A program made the translations under genes and the position numbers. From an uncultured Paracoccaceae bacterium (lineage in GTDB: Bacteria > Pseudomonadota > Alphaproteobacteria > Rhodobacterales > Rhodobacteraceae), in contig CAJJBH010000088.1 in assembly GCA_905182355.1 (NCBI GenBank), positions 1-39,188 of the forward strand: a stretch of DNA of 39,188 nucleotides, read 5' to 3'. This document shows positions 24,121 through 32,529 of the stretch, one piece after another. Under the pieces are notes generated by a model. That model saw only the letters and a list, made by a program, of their open reading frames with translations, was not told where the DNA came from and searched no databases. Position 1 is the stretch's first letter. Every line of letters begins with the position of its first letter.

Positions 24121-25449
24121 TTAATTACTGGGTTCGCGGTAAGGCGCGCCAGTACCATAAGGCACGTTGATCCCGCCGTAGCGACGAACACGAATGTTGC
24201 ATTGTTCAGCATGACCCACAAATCCTTCAAGCATACAAAGACGACTGCCATATTCGCCAACAAGCGTTGCAGCCTCGTCTGTGGTGATCTTTTGATAAGA
24301 ATGGGTCTTGAGGAATTTTCCAACCCAAAGGCCACCTGTATAGCGGCCCGCTTTTTTGGTAGGCAGCGTGTGGTTGGTGCCAATTACCTTATCGCCGTTT
24401 GATACGTTGGTGCGTGCCCCAAGGAACAGCGCTCCGTAACAAGTCATGTGCTCAAGAAACCAGTCATCACGGTCTGTCATGACCTGAACGTGTTCCGAGG
24501 CAATATCATCAGCAACAGCCAGCATCTCATCATAGGTGTCGCACAGGATAACTTCGCCATAATCTGCCCAACTGACCGACGCGGTGTCGGCTGTTGGCAG
24601 GATCGTCAGGATACGGTCAATTTCGCGCAATGTGCCTTCCGCCAGCTTGCGGGAGTTGGTCAGCAAAACAGCAGGGCTATTGTAGCCATGTTCGGCTTGG
24701 CCCAATAAATCCGTCGCACAAAGTTCACCATCAACTGTGTCGTCTGCAATTACCATTGTTTCGGTTGGACCTGCGAACAAATCAATGCCAACGCGGCCAA
24801 ACAACTGGCGTTTGGCTTCGGCCACAAATGCGTTGCCGGGACCCACAAGCATATGAACCGGCGCTAACGTTTCGGTACCAATCGCCATCGCGCCGACGGC
24901 TTGAATGCCGCCCATCACATAAATCTCGTGTGCGCCGCCAAGGTGCATGGCGGCGATTACGGCCGCGTTTGGCTTGCCTTTAAAAGGCGGGGTGCAGGCC
25001 ACGATGCGCGGTACTTTTGCGACAGTGGCAGTTGCCACGGACATATGAGCAGAAGCAACCATCGGGAATTTTCCACCGGGAACGTAACAGCCGACCGACT
25101 GAACGGGGATATTTTTGTGACCCAAAATGACACCGGGCATAGTTTCAACTTCGATGTCTAACATGCTGTCGCGTTGAGCTTGAGCGAAGTTGCGCACTTG
25201 TTCTTGGGCAAATTTAATATCGGCCAATTCACGTCCTGTGAGCGAGGAAATGAGATCTGCGATTTCTTGTTCAGACAACTTGAAGGAAGCGGGCGTGTAG
25301 TTGTCAAACTTCGCTGACAAATCCCGCACGGCAGCGTCGCCACGAAGTTCGATGTCTTTCAATGTCGCTTCAACAACAGCCTTAGTTTTGGCATCATCTT
25401 CGGCACGTTCCGCATCGGGTTTGCCACGCTTAAGGTATTCTACGGTCAT
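24121..25449 (-). CDS. Histidinol-dehydrogenase-family alcohol-to-acid dehydrogenase (HpsN-like)
   Basis: A 442-residue NAD- and zinc-dependent dehydrogenase. Zinc ligand candidates are Gln251, His254, Asp353 and His413. Glu319-His320 (SEHVQV) are the catalytic base residues, and AGPTE (226-230) and GTNHTLPT (357-364) are conserved. It lacks any his-operon context. The [11 protein letters not shown] segment resembles HpsN, which oxidises dihydroxypropanesulfonate to sulfolactate by the same two-step alcohol-aldehyde-acid chemistry (recalled). So a primary alcohol of a polyol or sugar-like substrate is the probable target. The true start is ATG at 25449, overlapping the upstream stop (TGATG); the codon before it is TTG. 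Confidence 0.88.
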   Translation of the reverse strand: MTVEYLKRGKPDAERAEDDAKTKAVVEATLKDIELRGDAAVRDLSAKFDNYTPASFKLSEQEIADLISSLTGRELADIKFAQEQVRNFAQAQRDSMLDIEVETMPGVILGHKNIPVQSVGCYVPGGKFPMVASAHMSVATATVAKVPRIVACTPPFKGKPNAAVIAAMHLGGAHEIYVMGGIQAVGAMAIGTETLAPVHMLVGPGNAFVAEAKRQLFGRVGIDLFAGPTETMVIADDTVDGELCATDLLGQAEHGYNSPAVLLTNSRKLAEGTLREIDRILTILPTADTASVSWADYGEVILCDTYDEMLAVADDIASEHVQVMTDRDDWFLEHMTCYGALFLGARTNVSNGDKVIGTNHTLPTKKAGRYTGGLWVGKFLKTHSYQKITTDEAATLVGEYGSRLCMLEGFVGHAEQCNIRVRRYGGINVPYGTGAPYREPSN

Positions 25450-25994
25450 CAATCGATCCCTGATGTTGATGTTGGTTCGGGTGGTCTTTTTTCGCCGCGG
25501 TCATAAGCTTCCCAGCCGTGGCCGTTAAAAACATCCACGCCCAGTTGGGCAAGGACATGGGGGAAATCAACCATCACATAGTTGTCGACAATCTTGCCAT
25601 CCATAACTTTCCAGAAATCCATATAGCGAATTTCGACGCGTTTTCCTGTGGCATCTACACCCATGAAATTGCCAGAATGCAGCGCCTCTTGCCGCCCAAA
25701 GGCCGCGGCCCATTCGCCCATGTAAAGGCGGGCCTCATCCACGCAAACTTTGTCGGAAAACGCGGCTTGGAATGGTTTTTGCCAGTTGTCTTGGAATTCC
25801 TTGATGCCCTCTTTCGTTCCACAACCAGCGTTGCCCATCCAGTTAAAGCCTTGGCTAAAAAATTCGCCAATATCCACAATGCGGTGGTCATTCAGGCCAT
25901 CAACCATACCTTCGATAACCGCACGGGTCTCTTCGGTCTTCGACATGTCAGTATCACGCGATAGTGTCGCTTGTTCCGGGCGTGCTCCACTCAT
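25449..25994 (-). CDS. Single-domain SnoaL-like protein (paralogue 2)
   Basis: A 181-residue protein with one NTF2-fold domain. [13 protein letters not shown] (about 52-64) and the C-terminal NYVMVDF...QLGVDVF match the second domains of the two-domain paralogues, so it is a half-length family member. Its stop overlaps the start of the HisD-like gene, and its start overlaps the permease stop (ATGA), supporting the ATG at 25994. It sits between transporter and enzymes, so it probably acts early on the imported compound, or together with the HisD-like enzyme (inference). Confidence 0.83.
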   Translation of the reverse strand: MSGARPEQATLSRDTDMSKTEETRAVIEGMVDGLNDHRIVDIGEFFSQGFNWMGNAGCGTKEGIKEFQDNWQKPFQAAFSDKVCVDEARLYMGEWAAAFGRQEALHSGNFMGVDATGKRVEIRYMDFWKVMDGKIVDNYVMVDFPHVLAQLGVDVFNGHGWEAYDRGEKRPPEPTSTSGID

Positions 25995-26872
25995 CCTTTG
26001 ACTGCTCCTGCTGTTAGGCCGCTGACGATTTGGCGTTGGAAAAATAGGATCAAAACAAACAATGGCGCAGTTGCAGACACAACGGCGGCCACAGCAAACA
26101 TCACGTTGCCTTCGGTTTGTGTGGTTCCAAGAAAGCTGGCAATCTTCGGTATCATTGTTTGGTTTGCTTGGCTTAGCAATGTAGCGGTGACCGTGAAGTC
26201 GTTATAGGCCAGTAAGAAAGAAAACAGACCCGTGGTCACCACACCCGGCCACATCACTGGAACGATCACATGGCGGAATGCTTGGAACCGTGTGCAGCCG
26301 TCAACCATCGCGCTTTCATCTAGATCTTTAGGGATGTTCAGGAAAAAACTGTGCAACATCCATAATGTGAACGGTTGGTTAATCGCAACCAACACGACAA
26401 TGGTTGTGGGCAGATGACCCCAAAGATTCCATTCGAAAAACGGCAGCAAATAACCGGAAACAAGAGTGATATGCGGCATCGCGCGGAACACCAGTGCAAG
26501 CATCAAAAGATAGAACGCATATTTCTTACCAGAACGTGCAAGCGCGTAACCCCCAAGCGTGCCGAGCGTAAGCGAGATTATGACAACAGTCACCACAATG
26601 ACGACGGTGTTCAGAGCGGCCAGCCAAAATTCTTTGGTGACCCAGGCGCCGTAGTACCCTTTGCCCGTAAATGCGGCCCCTGTTTCGATTTGGGTTCGCA
26701 CGCCGCTGATCGCATTGGTCCAATCCGATTTCGAAAAAAAGTCACCTTGAACCTTAAACGATCCCCAAAGGGTCCAAAGGAATGGGAAACCAGCCGCTAC
26801 GATCCAGACCATAACAAGGCCCCAAATAACAATGTTCAAAACTGGAGAACGGCGATGAACGATATCAGACAT
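25991..26872 (-). CDS. Sugar ABC transporter permease (MalG type), second system
   Basis: A 293-residue inner-membrane permease with about six helices. The EAA-like loop reads DESAMVDGCTRF, and the C-terminus GLTAGAVKG is the typical MalG-type tail. I placed the start at 26872 (Met 11 of the longest frame) because it overlaps the upstream permease stop (TGATG) and has AGAAGGTGG at ideal spacing. It pairs with the MalF-type subunit encoded just upstream. It is the last transporter gene before the catabolic genes, and overlaps the SnoaL-like gene by 4 bases. Confidence 0.92.
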   Translation of the reverse strand: MSDIVHRRSPVLNIVIWGLVMVWIVAAGFPFLWTLWGSFKVQGDFFSKSDWTNAISGVRTQIETGAAFTGKGYYGAWVTKEFWLAALNTVVIVVTVVIISLTLGTLGGYALARSGKKYAFYLLMLALVFRAMPHITLVSGYLLPFFEWNLWGHLPTTIVVLVAINQPFTLWMLHSFFLNIPKDLDESAMVDGCTRFQAFRHVIVPVMWPGVVTTGLFSFLLAYNDFTVTATLLSQANQTMIPKIASFLGTTQTEGNVMFAVAAVVSATAPLFVLILFFQRQIVSGLTAGAVKG

Positions 26873-27903
26873 CAAACCACCTTCTGATTGAAATCGCGCC
26901 ATGTGCGGATTAGGACAGGGATAAGCAGAATGCCAACCCCAAGGATCGTCAGGACTGACGTAGCGCCAGCAGAACCGAAAAACTGGCTCTCGTTTCCGAC
27001 CAAATCATTGTAGATAATAAATGACAACGATGTGGCACTTGCTTGCGCAGAAAAGCTGATGATTGGTTCCAGGACACGGAAATTGTCCATCAGTTGGATC
27101 AATGAAATAAAGATTGTAAGTGGCATCAGGTGAGGGAGCACGACGTAACGCGTACGCTCCCAACGCGAGGCACCATCAATCATTGCAGCTTCCATAGTGT
27201 CTGCAGGCACAGTTTGAAGTCCTGCATAAAAGACGATGAACGCGAAGGGAGCAGAGTGCCAAACGCCGTAGACCATCAACATCATCCAAGTGAGTGTTGG
27301 GGAGGCCTTGAGCGACAAATTAGGATCATCAAAGGCCCACTGCAATGTCGAGCCTATTATGCCGTTGGCATCGATCATCCAAAACAAGATCAACGCACCA
27401 ATCAGAGGCGTCACAATCATCGGCAAGAGTGAGATAAAGATCGTTGGCCCCTTGATCGCTTTGGGTAGAGTGTTAACCCCCAGCGCAATCATGAACCCAA
27501 AGATGATCACCAGCGGCGTCACAACAAAGGTATAGGTCAACGTAAATGCCAGTGCGCGGTAAAACGGTAGATTGTAAGCTTTGGACATAAAATCAAAAAG
27601 ACCCGTGCTGGACTGCCACGCCTCCCCAATTTCAGTGAAAGCTAGATGATTCCGGTTGGTATACGTGCCAAAACCGTTGAACTGGCCCAAGGGGCGCGCG
27701 TCTTTCAGTTTGACCGTTTCTTCAACGTCAACTTGTAATTCTTGTTTGCAACCAAAGGGGCCGCAGTTTTCAACTTCGATCATGATCGCCTCGTGTTCGA
27801 TATGAAACGACTGGATCGCAACCGAGATGATCGGCAAAGCAATGAACAATGTCATCGCGAATAGCGAAGGCAATATAAACCAAAAGAAGGTGTGGTTTTT
27901 CAT
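26872..27903 (-). CDS. Sugar ABC transporter permease (MalF type), second system
   Basis: A 343-residue permease. After the first helix (about 7-30) there is an unusually long periplasmic insert, about residues 35-110, with two cysteines (CGPFGC) that may be disulphide-linked. The remaining helices and the EAA loop (MEAAMIDGASRW) follow. A long first periplasmic loop also occurs in MalF, where it contacts the binding protein. The start ATG is at the expected helix boundary. It is coupled to the second permease by a 1-base overlap, and follows the binding-protein gene after a strong hairpin. Confidence 0.92.
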   Translation of the reverse strand: MKNHTFFWFILPSLFAMTLFIALPIISVAIQSFHIEHEAIMIEVENCGPFGCKQELQVDVEETVKLKDARPLGQFNGFGTYTNRNHLAFTEIGEAWQSSTGLFDFMSKAYNLPFYRALAFTLTYTFVVTPLVIIFGFMIALGVNTLPKAIKGPTIFISLLPMIVTPLIGALILFWMIDANGIIGSTLQWAFDDPNLSLKASPTLTWMMLMVYGVWHSAPFAFIVFYAGLQTVPADTMEAAMIDGASRWERTRYVVLPHLMPLTIFISLIQLMDNFRVLEPIISFSAQASATSLSFIIYNDLVGNESQFFGSAGATSVLTILGVGILLIPVLIRTWRDFNQKVV

Positions 27904-27942
27904 CAGGTTCGCCTAGCAGTTAAGGGGACATGGAAAAGGAAA

Positions 27943-27969
27943 TGGAAGGGGACAACGCGCCCCCTTCCA
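27943..27969 (-). terminator. Hairpin after the second binding-protein gene
   Basis: TGGAAGGGG (27943-27951) and CCCCTTCCA (27961-27969) form a perfect 9-bp stem with a 9-base loop. It lies between the binding-protein stop and the permease start on the leftward transcript and has no T-run. The position matches the hairpin after the other binding protein (9146-9174), so it probably stabilises the binding-protein mRNA and lowers downstream read-through. Confidence 0.6.
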
Positions 27970-27978
27970 ATCATGACT

Positions 27979-29214
27979 TTACTTCAAGAAGCCTTGCTCT
28001 TTTGCCGCTGCGGTATAAGCCGCTTCGACATCAGACAATGCCTGCTCTGCACTTTCGGAACCTTGGAGGAAATCAGTGATTTCCGCGCCAAGCGCCGTGT
28101 GCAACGCGCCCATAAATGGGACCATCGGGTAAGGTGCTGCGCCGCCAGCTGCTGTGCCGGAAACTCCTGCGGATGCCGCGCTTGGGACATAGCCCTCGAC
28201 CAACCATACGGCCGCGTCGTTATTCGCCATGACAACATCCGTAGTGATACCGTTCATCAGTGCAACAAACGTGGCTTCTGCATCTTCGTCAGAAACGTTT
28301 GCAGAGATCGCGATACCGTCCCACCACAATGTGGAGGCTGGACGTGCACCGTTGCCCCATGTTGGTGCCGCAGATAAGATCGTACCAGATACAACTTCGG
28401 CTGTTGAACCTTCATCATCCAAAACAGCGCCACCACGTGAGCCCCACATGGTCGCCATCGCAAGATTGCCCGCTTCCCATTCTGCTTGGGTCGCGTTCGA
28501 GTCATAAGTTAGGTAATCAGGGTTGGAGTATGCCACCAATGATTTCAGCATTTCCAACGTGGCAACGCCATGCTCGTTGTTGACGGATGCTTCGGCGGTG
28601 CCCGCTTTGAAAAAGTCAGCGCCTGTGCCCATATACATGTTCACAAACTCTTCGGCCAGATTCCAGCCTGCTTTCGTGTTCAAGGCAACTGGGTATTCCA
28701 TCAGGCCCGCAGAGCGCACTTTTTCTGCCGCCGCAAGAACGTCTTCGTATGTTGCTGGAACACCTTCAACACCGGCTTCTGCCAACACATCTGTGCGTGT
28801 GAACAAGTGCTGCGCGTTCGCCATGAAGGCCACGGCCATCACTTTACCGTTGATTGTGATCAGCTGGCTTTTGTTCAAACCTGCACCATGCTTGGCAACA
28901 AGATCATCGATGGAACGAACTAAACCATCGTTCATCAAAGTAACTAAGGTCGAGTTGGTCACGATGACCGATGCGTACTGTGCCGGATTGGCTGTAAGGG
29001 CCGCAACCATGATGTCTTTGTGGTCTTTGGTGAGGTTCGCTTGGACTGTCACATTGCCGTCTGCGCATTCGTTTGCGGCTGCAACAACCGCTTGGATTGC
29101 TGGAAAATCATTGGATAGAACGCTGACGTTGCCTGCGGAAATTCCGCAACCTGCAATGGCTGTGCTGCCCATGAGTGCGAAGGCACCTGCGAATGTAATT
29201 GTTTTTAGAAACAT
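27979..29214 (-). CDS. ABC transporter substrate-binding protein, second system
   Basis: A 411-residue extracellular solute-binding protein of family 1. The signal peptide is MFLKTITFAGAFALMGSTAIAG, with cleavage near residue 21. A cysteine follows (AGCG), but it lacks a canonical lipobox spacing, so a Sec-secreted soluble protein is more likely than a lipoprotein. It would capture the substrate of the 13-gene catabolic operon in the periplasm. GGGAG 7-8 bases upstream supports the ATG at 29214. It is divergent in sequence from the galactoside binding protein, consistent with a different ligand, which cannot be read directly. Confidence 0.92.
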   Translation of the reverse strand: MFLKTITFAGAFALMGSTAIAGCGISAGNVSVLSNDFPAIQAVVAAANECADGNVTVQANLTKDHKDIMVAALTANPAQYASVIVTNSTLVTLMNDGLVRSIDDLVAKHGAGLNKSQLITINGKVMAVAFMANAQHLFTRTDVLAEAGVEGVPATYEDVLAAAEKVRSAGLMEYPVALNTKAGWNLAEEFVNMYMGTGADFFKAGTAEASVNNEHGVATLEMLKSLVAYSNPDYLTYDSNATQAEWEAGNLAMATMWGSRGGAVLDDEGSTAEVVSGTILSAAPTWGNGARPASTLWWDGIAISANVSDEDAEATFVALMNGITTDVVMANNDAAVWLVEGYVPSAASAGVSGTAAGGAAPYPMVPFMGALHTALGAEITDFLQGSESAEQALSDVEAAYTAAAKEQGFLK

Positions 29215-29239
29215 GTGTTTCTCCCTATTTTCTCATTGA

Positions 29240-29262
29240 GATGCGCCTTGCAGGATCGCATC
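29240..29262 (-). other. Intercistronic stem-loop between ATPase and binding-protein genes
   Basis: GATGCG (29240-29245) and CGCATC (29257-29262) form a perfect 6-bp stem with an 11-base loop, in the 84-base gap. It could be an mRNA processing or protection site, separating the low-demand ATPase message from the high-demand binding-protein message. Confidence 0.35.
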
Positions 29263-29298
29263 TTGGTTCCGTCCCTTTGTTGGGATTTTTAAAGGGGG

Positions 29299-30348
29299 TT
29301 AATCCCCAATTCGCGCACCTGTTTTTGCATCAAACAAATGGCAAATATCGTTCGGTACTGAGATGCGAACCATGTCGCCGATCTGTACGCGGTAATCTTT
29401 GGCCGCTTTGACGGACACCAGTTCACCGTTCACTTTGACCGTGATCATGGTGGCATCGCCTAGCAGTTCCATCGTGTAGACCGCTGCGTGGATTTCGCCG
29501 CCTGTCTCAACAATTGACGCATCTTCAGCCCGAAAGCCAAGTTGAACCTCACCGTCACCAACGTTCATGCCCGTCAGCTTCAAATGGTCCGCCTCAAACG
29601 TGCCACCGGTCACCAAACTTGTGACCAAGTTCATAGCGGGAGAGCCGATAAAGCTGGCAACAAACGCATTGGCCGGCTTGTCATAGATGTCGGTCGGGCT
29701 GCCAACTTGCTGCACAATCCCAGCTTTCATCACCACGACACGGTCGGCCAAAGTCATCGCCTCGATCTGATCGTGGGTCACGTAGATCGTTGTTACCTTC
29801 AATTCATGACTTAGATTCTTAATCTGGGCGCGGGTCGACACACGCAGTTTAGCATCCAAATTTGACAGCGGCTCGTCCATCAAAAAGACGTTAGGTTCGC
29901 GGACGATCGCACGGGCCAAAGCGACACGTTGGCGTTGTCCGCCAGACAATTCAGCGGGTTTACGGTGTAGGAATTCGTCCAACTCTACCAACGCTGAGGC
30001 GCGCATCACACGATCATTGTGTTCTGCCACGGGAATTTTTCGAACCTTCAAGGGGAAACGGATATTCTCGTACACGTTCATGTTTGGATAAAGCGCATAG
30101 GATTGGAATACCATTGCGACATCGCGGTCTTTGGGATCAAGATCATTAACACGTTTGCCGTCGATCAAAATATCGCCACCCGTTACATCCTCAAGCCCCG
30201 CTATCATGCGCATGGTCGTGGTCTTGCCACAGCCTGATGGTCCGAGCAGCACAAGAAATTCCTGATCCGCGATGGTGAGATTGAAATCTTTAACCCCGAC
30301 AAAATCGCCCCAGCGCTTTGATAGATTACGCAATTGAATTTCGGCCAT
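29299..30348 (-). CDS. Sugar ABC transporter ATP-binding protein (UgpC/MsmK type), second system
   Basis: A 349-residue ATPase with Walker A GPSGCGKTT (36-44), Q-loop Q82, signature LSGGQ (134-138), Walker B FLMDEP, and the CUT1 C-terminal regulatory domain. It is the first gene of the 13-gene leftward operon and should power the binding protein and permeases that follow. It is paralogous to the galactoside ATPase at 5822. The start ATG at 30348 fits the family length, although the ribosome binding site is weak (GGGAACAAT upstream). Confidence 0.93.
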   Translation of the reverse strand: MAEIQLRNLSKRWGDFVGVKDFNLTIADQEFLVLLGPSGCGKTTTMRMIAGLEDVTGGDILIDGKRVNDLDPKDRDVAMVFQSYALYPNMNVYENIRFPLKVRKIPVAEHNDRVMRASALVELDEFLHRKPAELSGGQRQRVALARAIVREPNVFLMDEPLSNLDAKLRVSTRAQIKNLSHELKVTTIYVTHDQIEAMTLADRVVVMKAGIVQQVGSPTDIYDKPANAFVASFIGSPAMNLVTSLVTGGTFEADHLKLTGMNVGDGEVQLGFRAEDASIVETGGEIHAAVYTMELLGDATMITVKVNGELVSVKAAKDYRVQIGDMVRISVPNDICHLFDAKTGARIGD

Positions 30349-30376
30349 ATTGTTCCCTAGGGTGATCGTGAGTTAC

Positions 30377-30396
30377 TTTTGCATACGCTTGCAAAA
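30377..30396. promoter_or_regulatory. Candidate LacI-family operator
   Basis: TTTTGCA (30377-30383) and TGCAAAA (30390-30396) are perfect inverted arms around TACGCT, with the central CG at 30386-30387. A 20-base palindrome centred on CG is the usual LacI/GalR operator form. It lies in the 157-base divergent region and directly abuts the predicted -10 of the leftward operon, so a bound repressor would block initiation. The regulator at 21300-22319 is the obvious candidate. Confidence 0.65.
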
Positions 30397-30426
30397 AGCA
30401 TAGACTTCTGTTGGGCAGTCCTGCAA
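30397..30426 (-). promoter_or_regulatory. Possible promoter of the 13-gene leftward operon
   Basis: On the minus strand TTGCAG (30421-30426) and TATGCT (30397-30402) are spaced by 18 bases, a moderate sigma70 pair. The transcription start would fall inside the LacI-type palindrome at 30377-30396. Both hexamers are imperfect, so the call leans on the operator position. Confidence 0.4.
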
Positions 30427-30505
30427 GATTATTTTTCAACCACCGCGAAAATCAATCGCCAAACGACCCTAAGCACTTAAGTTTATGCGAAAATAAGGAT
30501 ACAAA

Positions 30506-31507
30506 ATGTCGGGCTTCCAAGATGAAAAACGCATTGTTCGGGAATATTATGACGCGTTGGATGCCTCACCTACGTCAGGAATCACCCAAACGCTGAAGAA
30601 CCACACCGCCGAAAATTACACGTGGCGGGCCTTTCATCCGTTCGGTTTGCAAACCAATGTGGAACAAGTGTCCGATCTGTTTTGGCAGCCGTTCCGCACG
30701 GCAGTGACAAGCGTTCAGCGGCGCATGGATGTCTTTTTCGCAGGCAATAATTTCATTGACGGTGGCGGATCAGTCTGGGTCTGTTCAATGGGTCACTTGA
30801 TGGGCCTTTTTGACAAACCATGGCTTGGCATCCAACCCACCCAAAAAATGGCCATGCTACGCTATGCAGAATTTCACAAAGTTGTGGACGGGAAGATTGC
30901 TGAAACTGCGTTTTACTTCGACATACCCCACTTCATGATCCAAGCTGGCTATACCCCATTTGCCGACCCAACTGCAGCACACATGATACAGCCTGGCCCT
31001 GCGCCACACGATGCATTGTTGTTCGACGATGCTGACCCCGCTGAGGGGCAAAAAACGTTGGATGTGATGCATACAATGATTGACGATGTGGGACAATGGA
31101 AACTGGGTCTACCTTTGGAGGAAGAGCTGGCGCGCAGTTGGCACGACGATATGATTTGGTGGGGGCCTGCTGGCATCGGCGCGACCTACACAATTGAACG
31201 CTATGCCAAACAGCACTCCGGTCCATTTCGTTCTGGCTTAAGCGGACGTTCTGGGACCGGCCACATTGCAAGGATTGCCGAAGGTCAATACAGCGGTTTT
31301 TTTGGGTGGCCCAACTTTACCGCCAAACCCACAGGTGGTTTCATGGGGCTACCGCCAAGTGATAAAGATTGCGAATTTCGGGTGATCGACGTCTATCGAC
31401 GCGAGGGGGACAAGCTGAAAGAAAATTGGGTATTTATAGATATACTGCATTTCTTTAACCAGATGGGCATAGACATTTTGGGTGATCTTAAAGGCTCTGC
31501 AAAATGA
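30506..31507 (+). CDS. Two-domain SnoaL-like protein (paralogue 3)
   Basis: A 333-residue protein with two NTF2-fold domains. HPFGLQ (about 39-44), WWGPAGIG (about 213-220) and the C-terminal NWVFIDILHFFNQMGIDIL match the paralogue at 23074-24120 domain for domain. AAGGAT 6 bases upstream supports the start. It is divergent from the ATPase gene, opening a two-gene rightward unit, and overlaps the amidohydrolase by 4 bases. The shared control region, containing the LacI-type palindrome, ties it to the leftward operon. The reaction is unknown; isomerisation, dehydration or ring opening are possible for the fold. Confidence 0.85.
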   Translation: MSGFQDEKRIVREYYDALDASPTSGITQTLKNHTAENYTWRAFHPFGLQTNVEQVSDLFWQPFRTAVTSVQRRMDVFFAGNNFIDGGGSVWVCSMGHLMGLFDKPWLGIQPTQKMAMLRYAEFHKVVDGKIAETAFYFDIPHFMIQAGYTPFADPTAAHMIQPGPAPHDALLFDDADPAEGQKTLDVMHTMIDDVGQWKLGLPLEEELARSWHDDMIWWGPAGIGATYTIERYAKQHSGPFRSGLSGRSGTGHIARIAEGQYSGFFGWPNFTAKPTGGFMGLPPSDKDCEFRVIDVYRREGDKLKENWVFIDILHFFNQMGIDILGDLKGSAK

Positions 31508-32388
31508 ACTTTATTGATGCACATCATCACCTTTGGGACCTTGATACTGTAGAATACCCGTGGCTAAACGCTAAAGGCGTAACACGCTTCTTTGGTGATC
31601 CAGCGCCAATCCAGCGCAATTACCTTTTGGATGAGTTTCGGGGCGAAGCATCACCACATGGCTTTACAGGTTCTGTCCACATCCAAGTGGGGGCAGCGGA
31701 TGCTTGGGAGGAAGCAAAGTGGGTGCAAAAGATAGCAGACACAAATCCAGACTGGCCTATGGTGCAAGTTGTCTTTTGTGACCTGACGCAATCAAATTTG
31801 ACCGCTCAGCTGGACAAGTTTCAGGCTTTATCCACTGTGCGCGGTGTGCGTCAGATCATTGGTCGCGCACCCGGCGAAGATGCGCAAACAGGCACCAATG
31901 ACATCATTCAATCTGCTGCATTTCTACATGGACTAAAACAAATCGGGGAACGAGGGTTATCGTTCGACCTTCAACTTATTCCGGAACTGATGCCTGCTAT
32001 GGGCACCATCTTAGCGAAAACACCGCAAACCAAGGTGGCATTGTGTCATGCGGGTTCCCCCCATGATCGCAGTGCGGAGGGGTTATTGGTCTATGCAAAT
32101 ACACTTCAAAACCTGTCTATTTTAGAAAATGTGACGTGTAAGTTGTCTGGGTTGGGCATGTTTGATCATGGATGGGAAACTGAAACCATCAAACCCATAA
32201 TTGATATTTGTCTTTCGCAGTTTGGGCAAAACCGCTGCATGTTCGGATCAAACTTCCCAGTCGATATGCTATATTCCAATTACACAAAATTGGCGCAAAG
32301 CTACTTTGAGGTTGTCCCAGATGATATGAAGCAAGCGGTATTCTTAGATGTTGCGCGCGCATTCTATGATTTGGGCCGCGACGACTAA
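31504..32388 (+). CDS. Amidohydrolase-superfamily lactonase (COG3618 type)
   Basis: A 294-residue TIM-barrel hydrolase. DAHHHLWD (5-12) carries the HxH metal pair, LCHAGSPHD (about 178-186) the later histidine, and GSNFPVD (about 255-261) the catalytic Asp region. This group includes L-fuconolactonase, L-rhamnonolactonase, 4-sulfomuconolactonase and 2-pyrone-4,6-dicarboxylate hydrolase (LigI), all cleaving lactones to hydroxyacids. With the SDR and HisD-like enzyme of the facing operon this suggests oxidation of a cyclic sugar-like compound to a lactone, then hydrolysis (inference). The start overlaps the SnoaL-like stop (ATGA). No terminator is evident in the 141 bases downstream. Confidence 0.88.
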   Translation: MNFIDAHHHLWDLDTVEYPWLNAKGVTRFFGDPAPIQRNYLLDEFRGEASPHGFTGSVHIQVGAADAWEEAKWVQKIADTNPDWPMVQVVFCDLTQSNLTAQLDKFQALSTVRGVRQIIGRAPGEDAQTGTNDIIQSAAFLHGLKQIGERGLSFDLQLIPELMPAMGTILAKTPQTKVALCHAGSPHDRSAEGLLVYANTLQNLSILENVTCKLSGLGMFDHGWETETIKPIIDICLSQFGQNRCMFGSNFPVDMLYSNYTKLAQSYFEVVPDDMKQAVFLDVARAFYDLGRDD

Positions 32389-32529
32389 GGGACGTTTCAA
32401 GATCAAAGGCGGGACCCATTGTCGCGCAATAGAAAATAATGCTTTTCATTATGTTATCAAATATTCGCCTCAATTCGGCCTCAATAAGCCAGCATTTTTG
32501 ATCAACATCTTTGGAAAAGGAATGATCAA

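Noticed and set aside
24121-25449. Biosynthetic histidinol dehydrogenase (hisD)
   Set aside because: No his genes are adjacent and it is fully coupled to catabolic genes; a genome search for another hisD would settle it.
28523-29239. A 238-codon open frame on the plus strand opposite the second binding-protein gene
   Set aside because: It is a shadow of the strongly supported binding-protein gene, with no ribosome binding site and no recognisable domain.
17514-32388. A DHPS/sulfolactate (HpsNOP) degradation cluster
   Set aside because: Only the HisD-like enzyme resembles HpsN; no sulfolactate lyase, sulfonate transporter or sulfite exporter gene is present.
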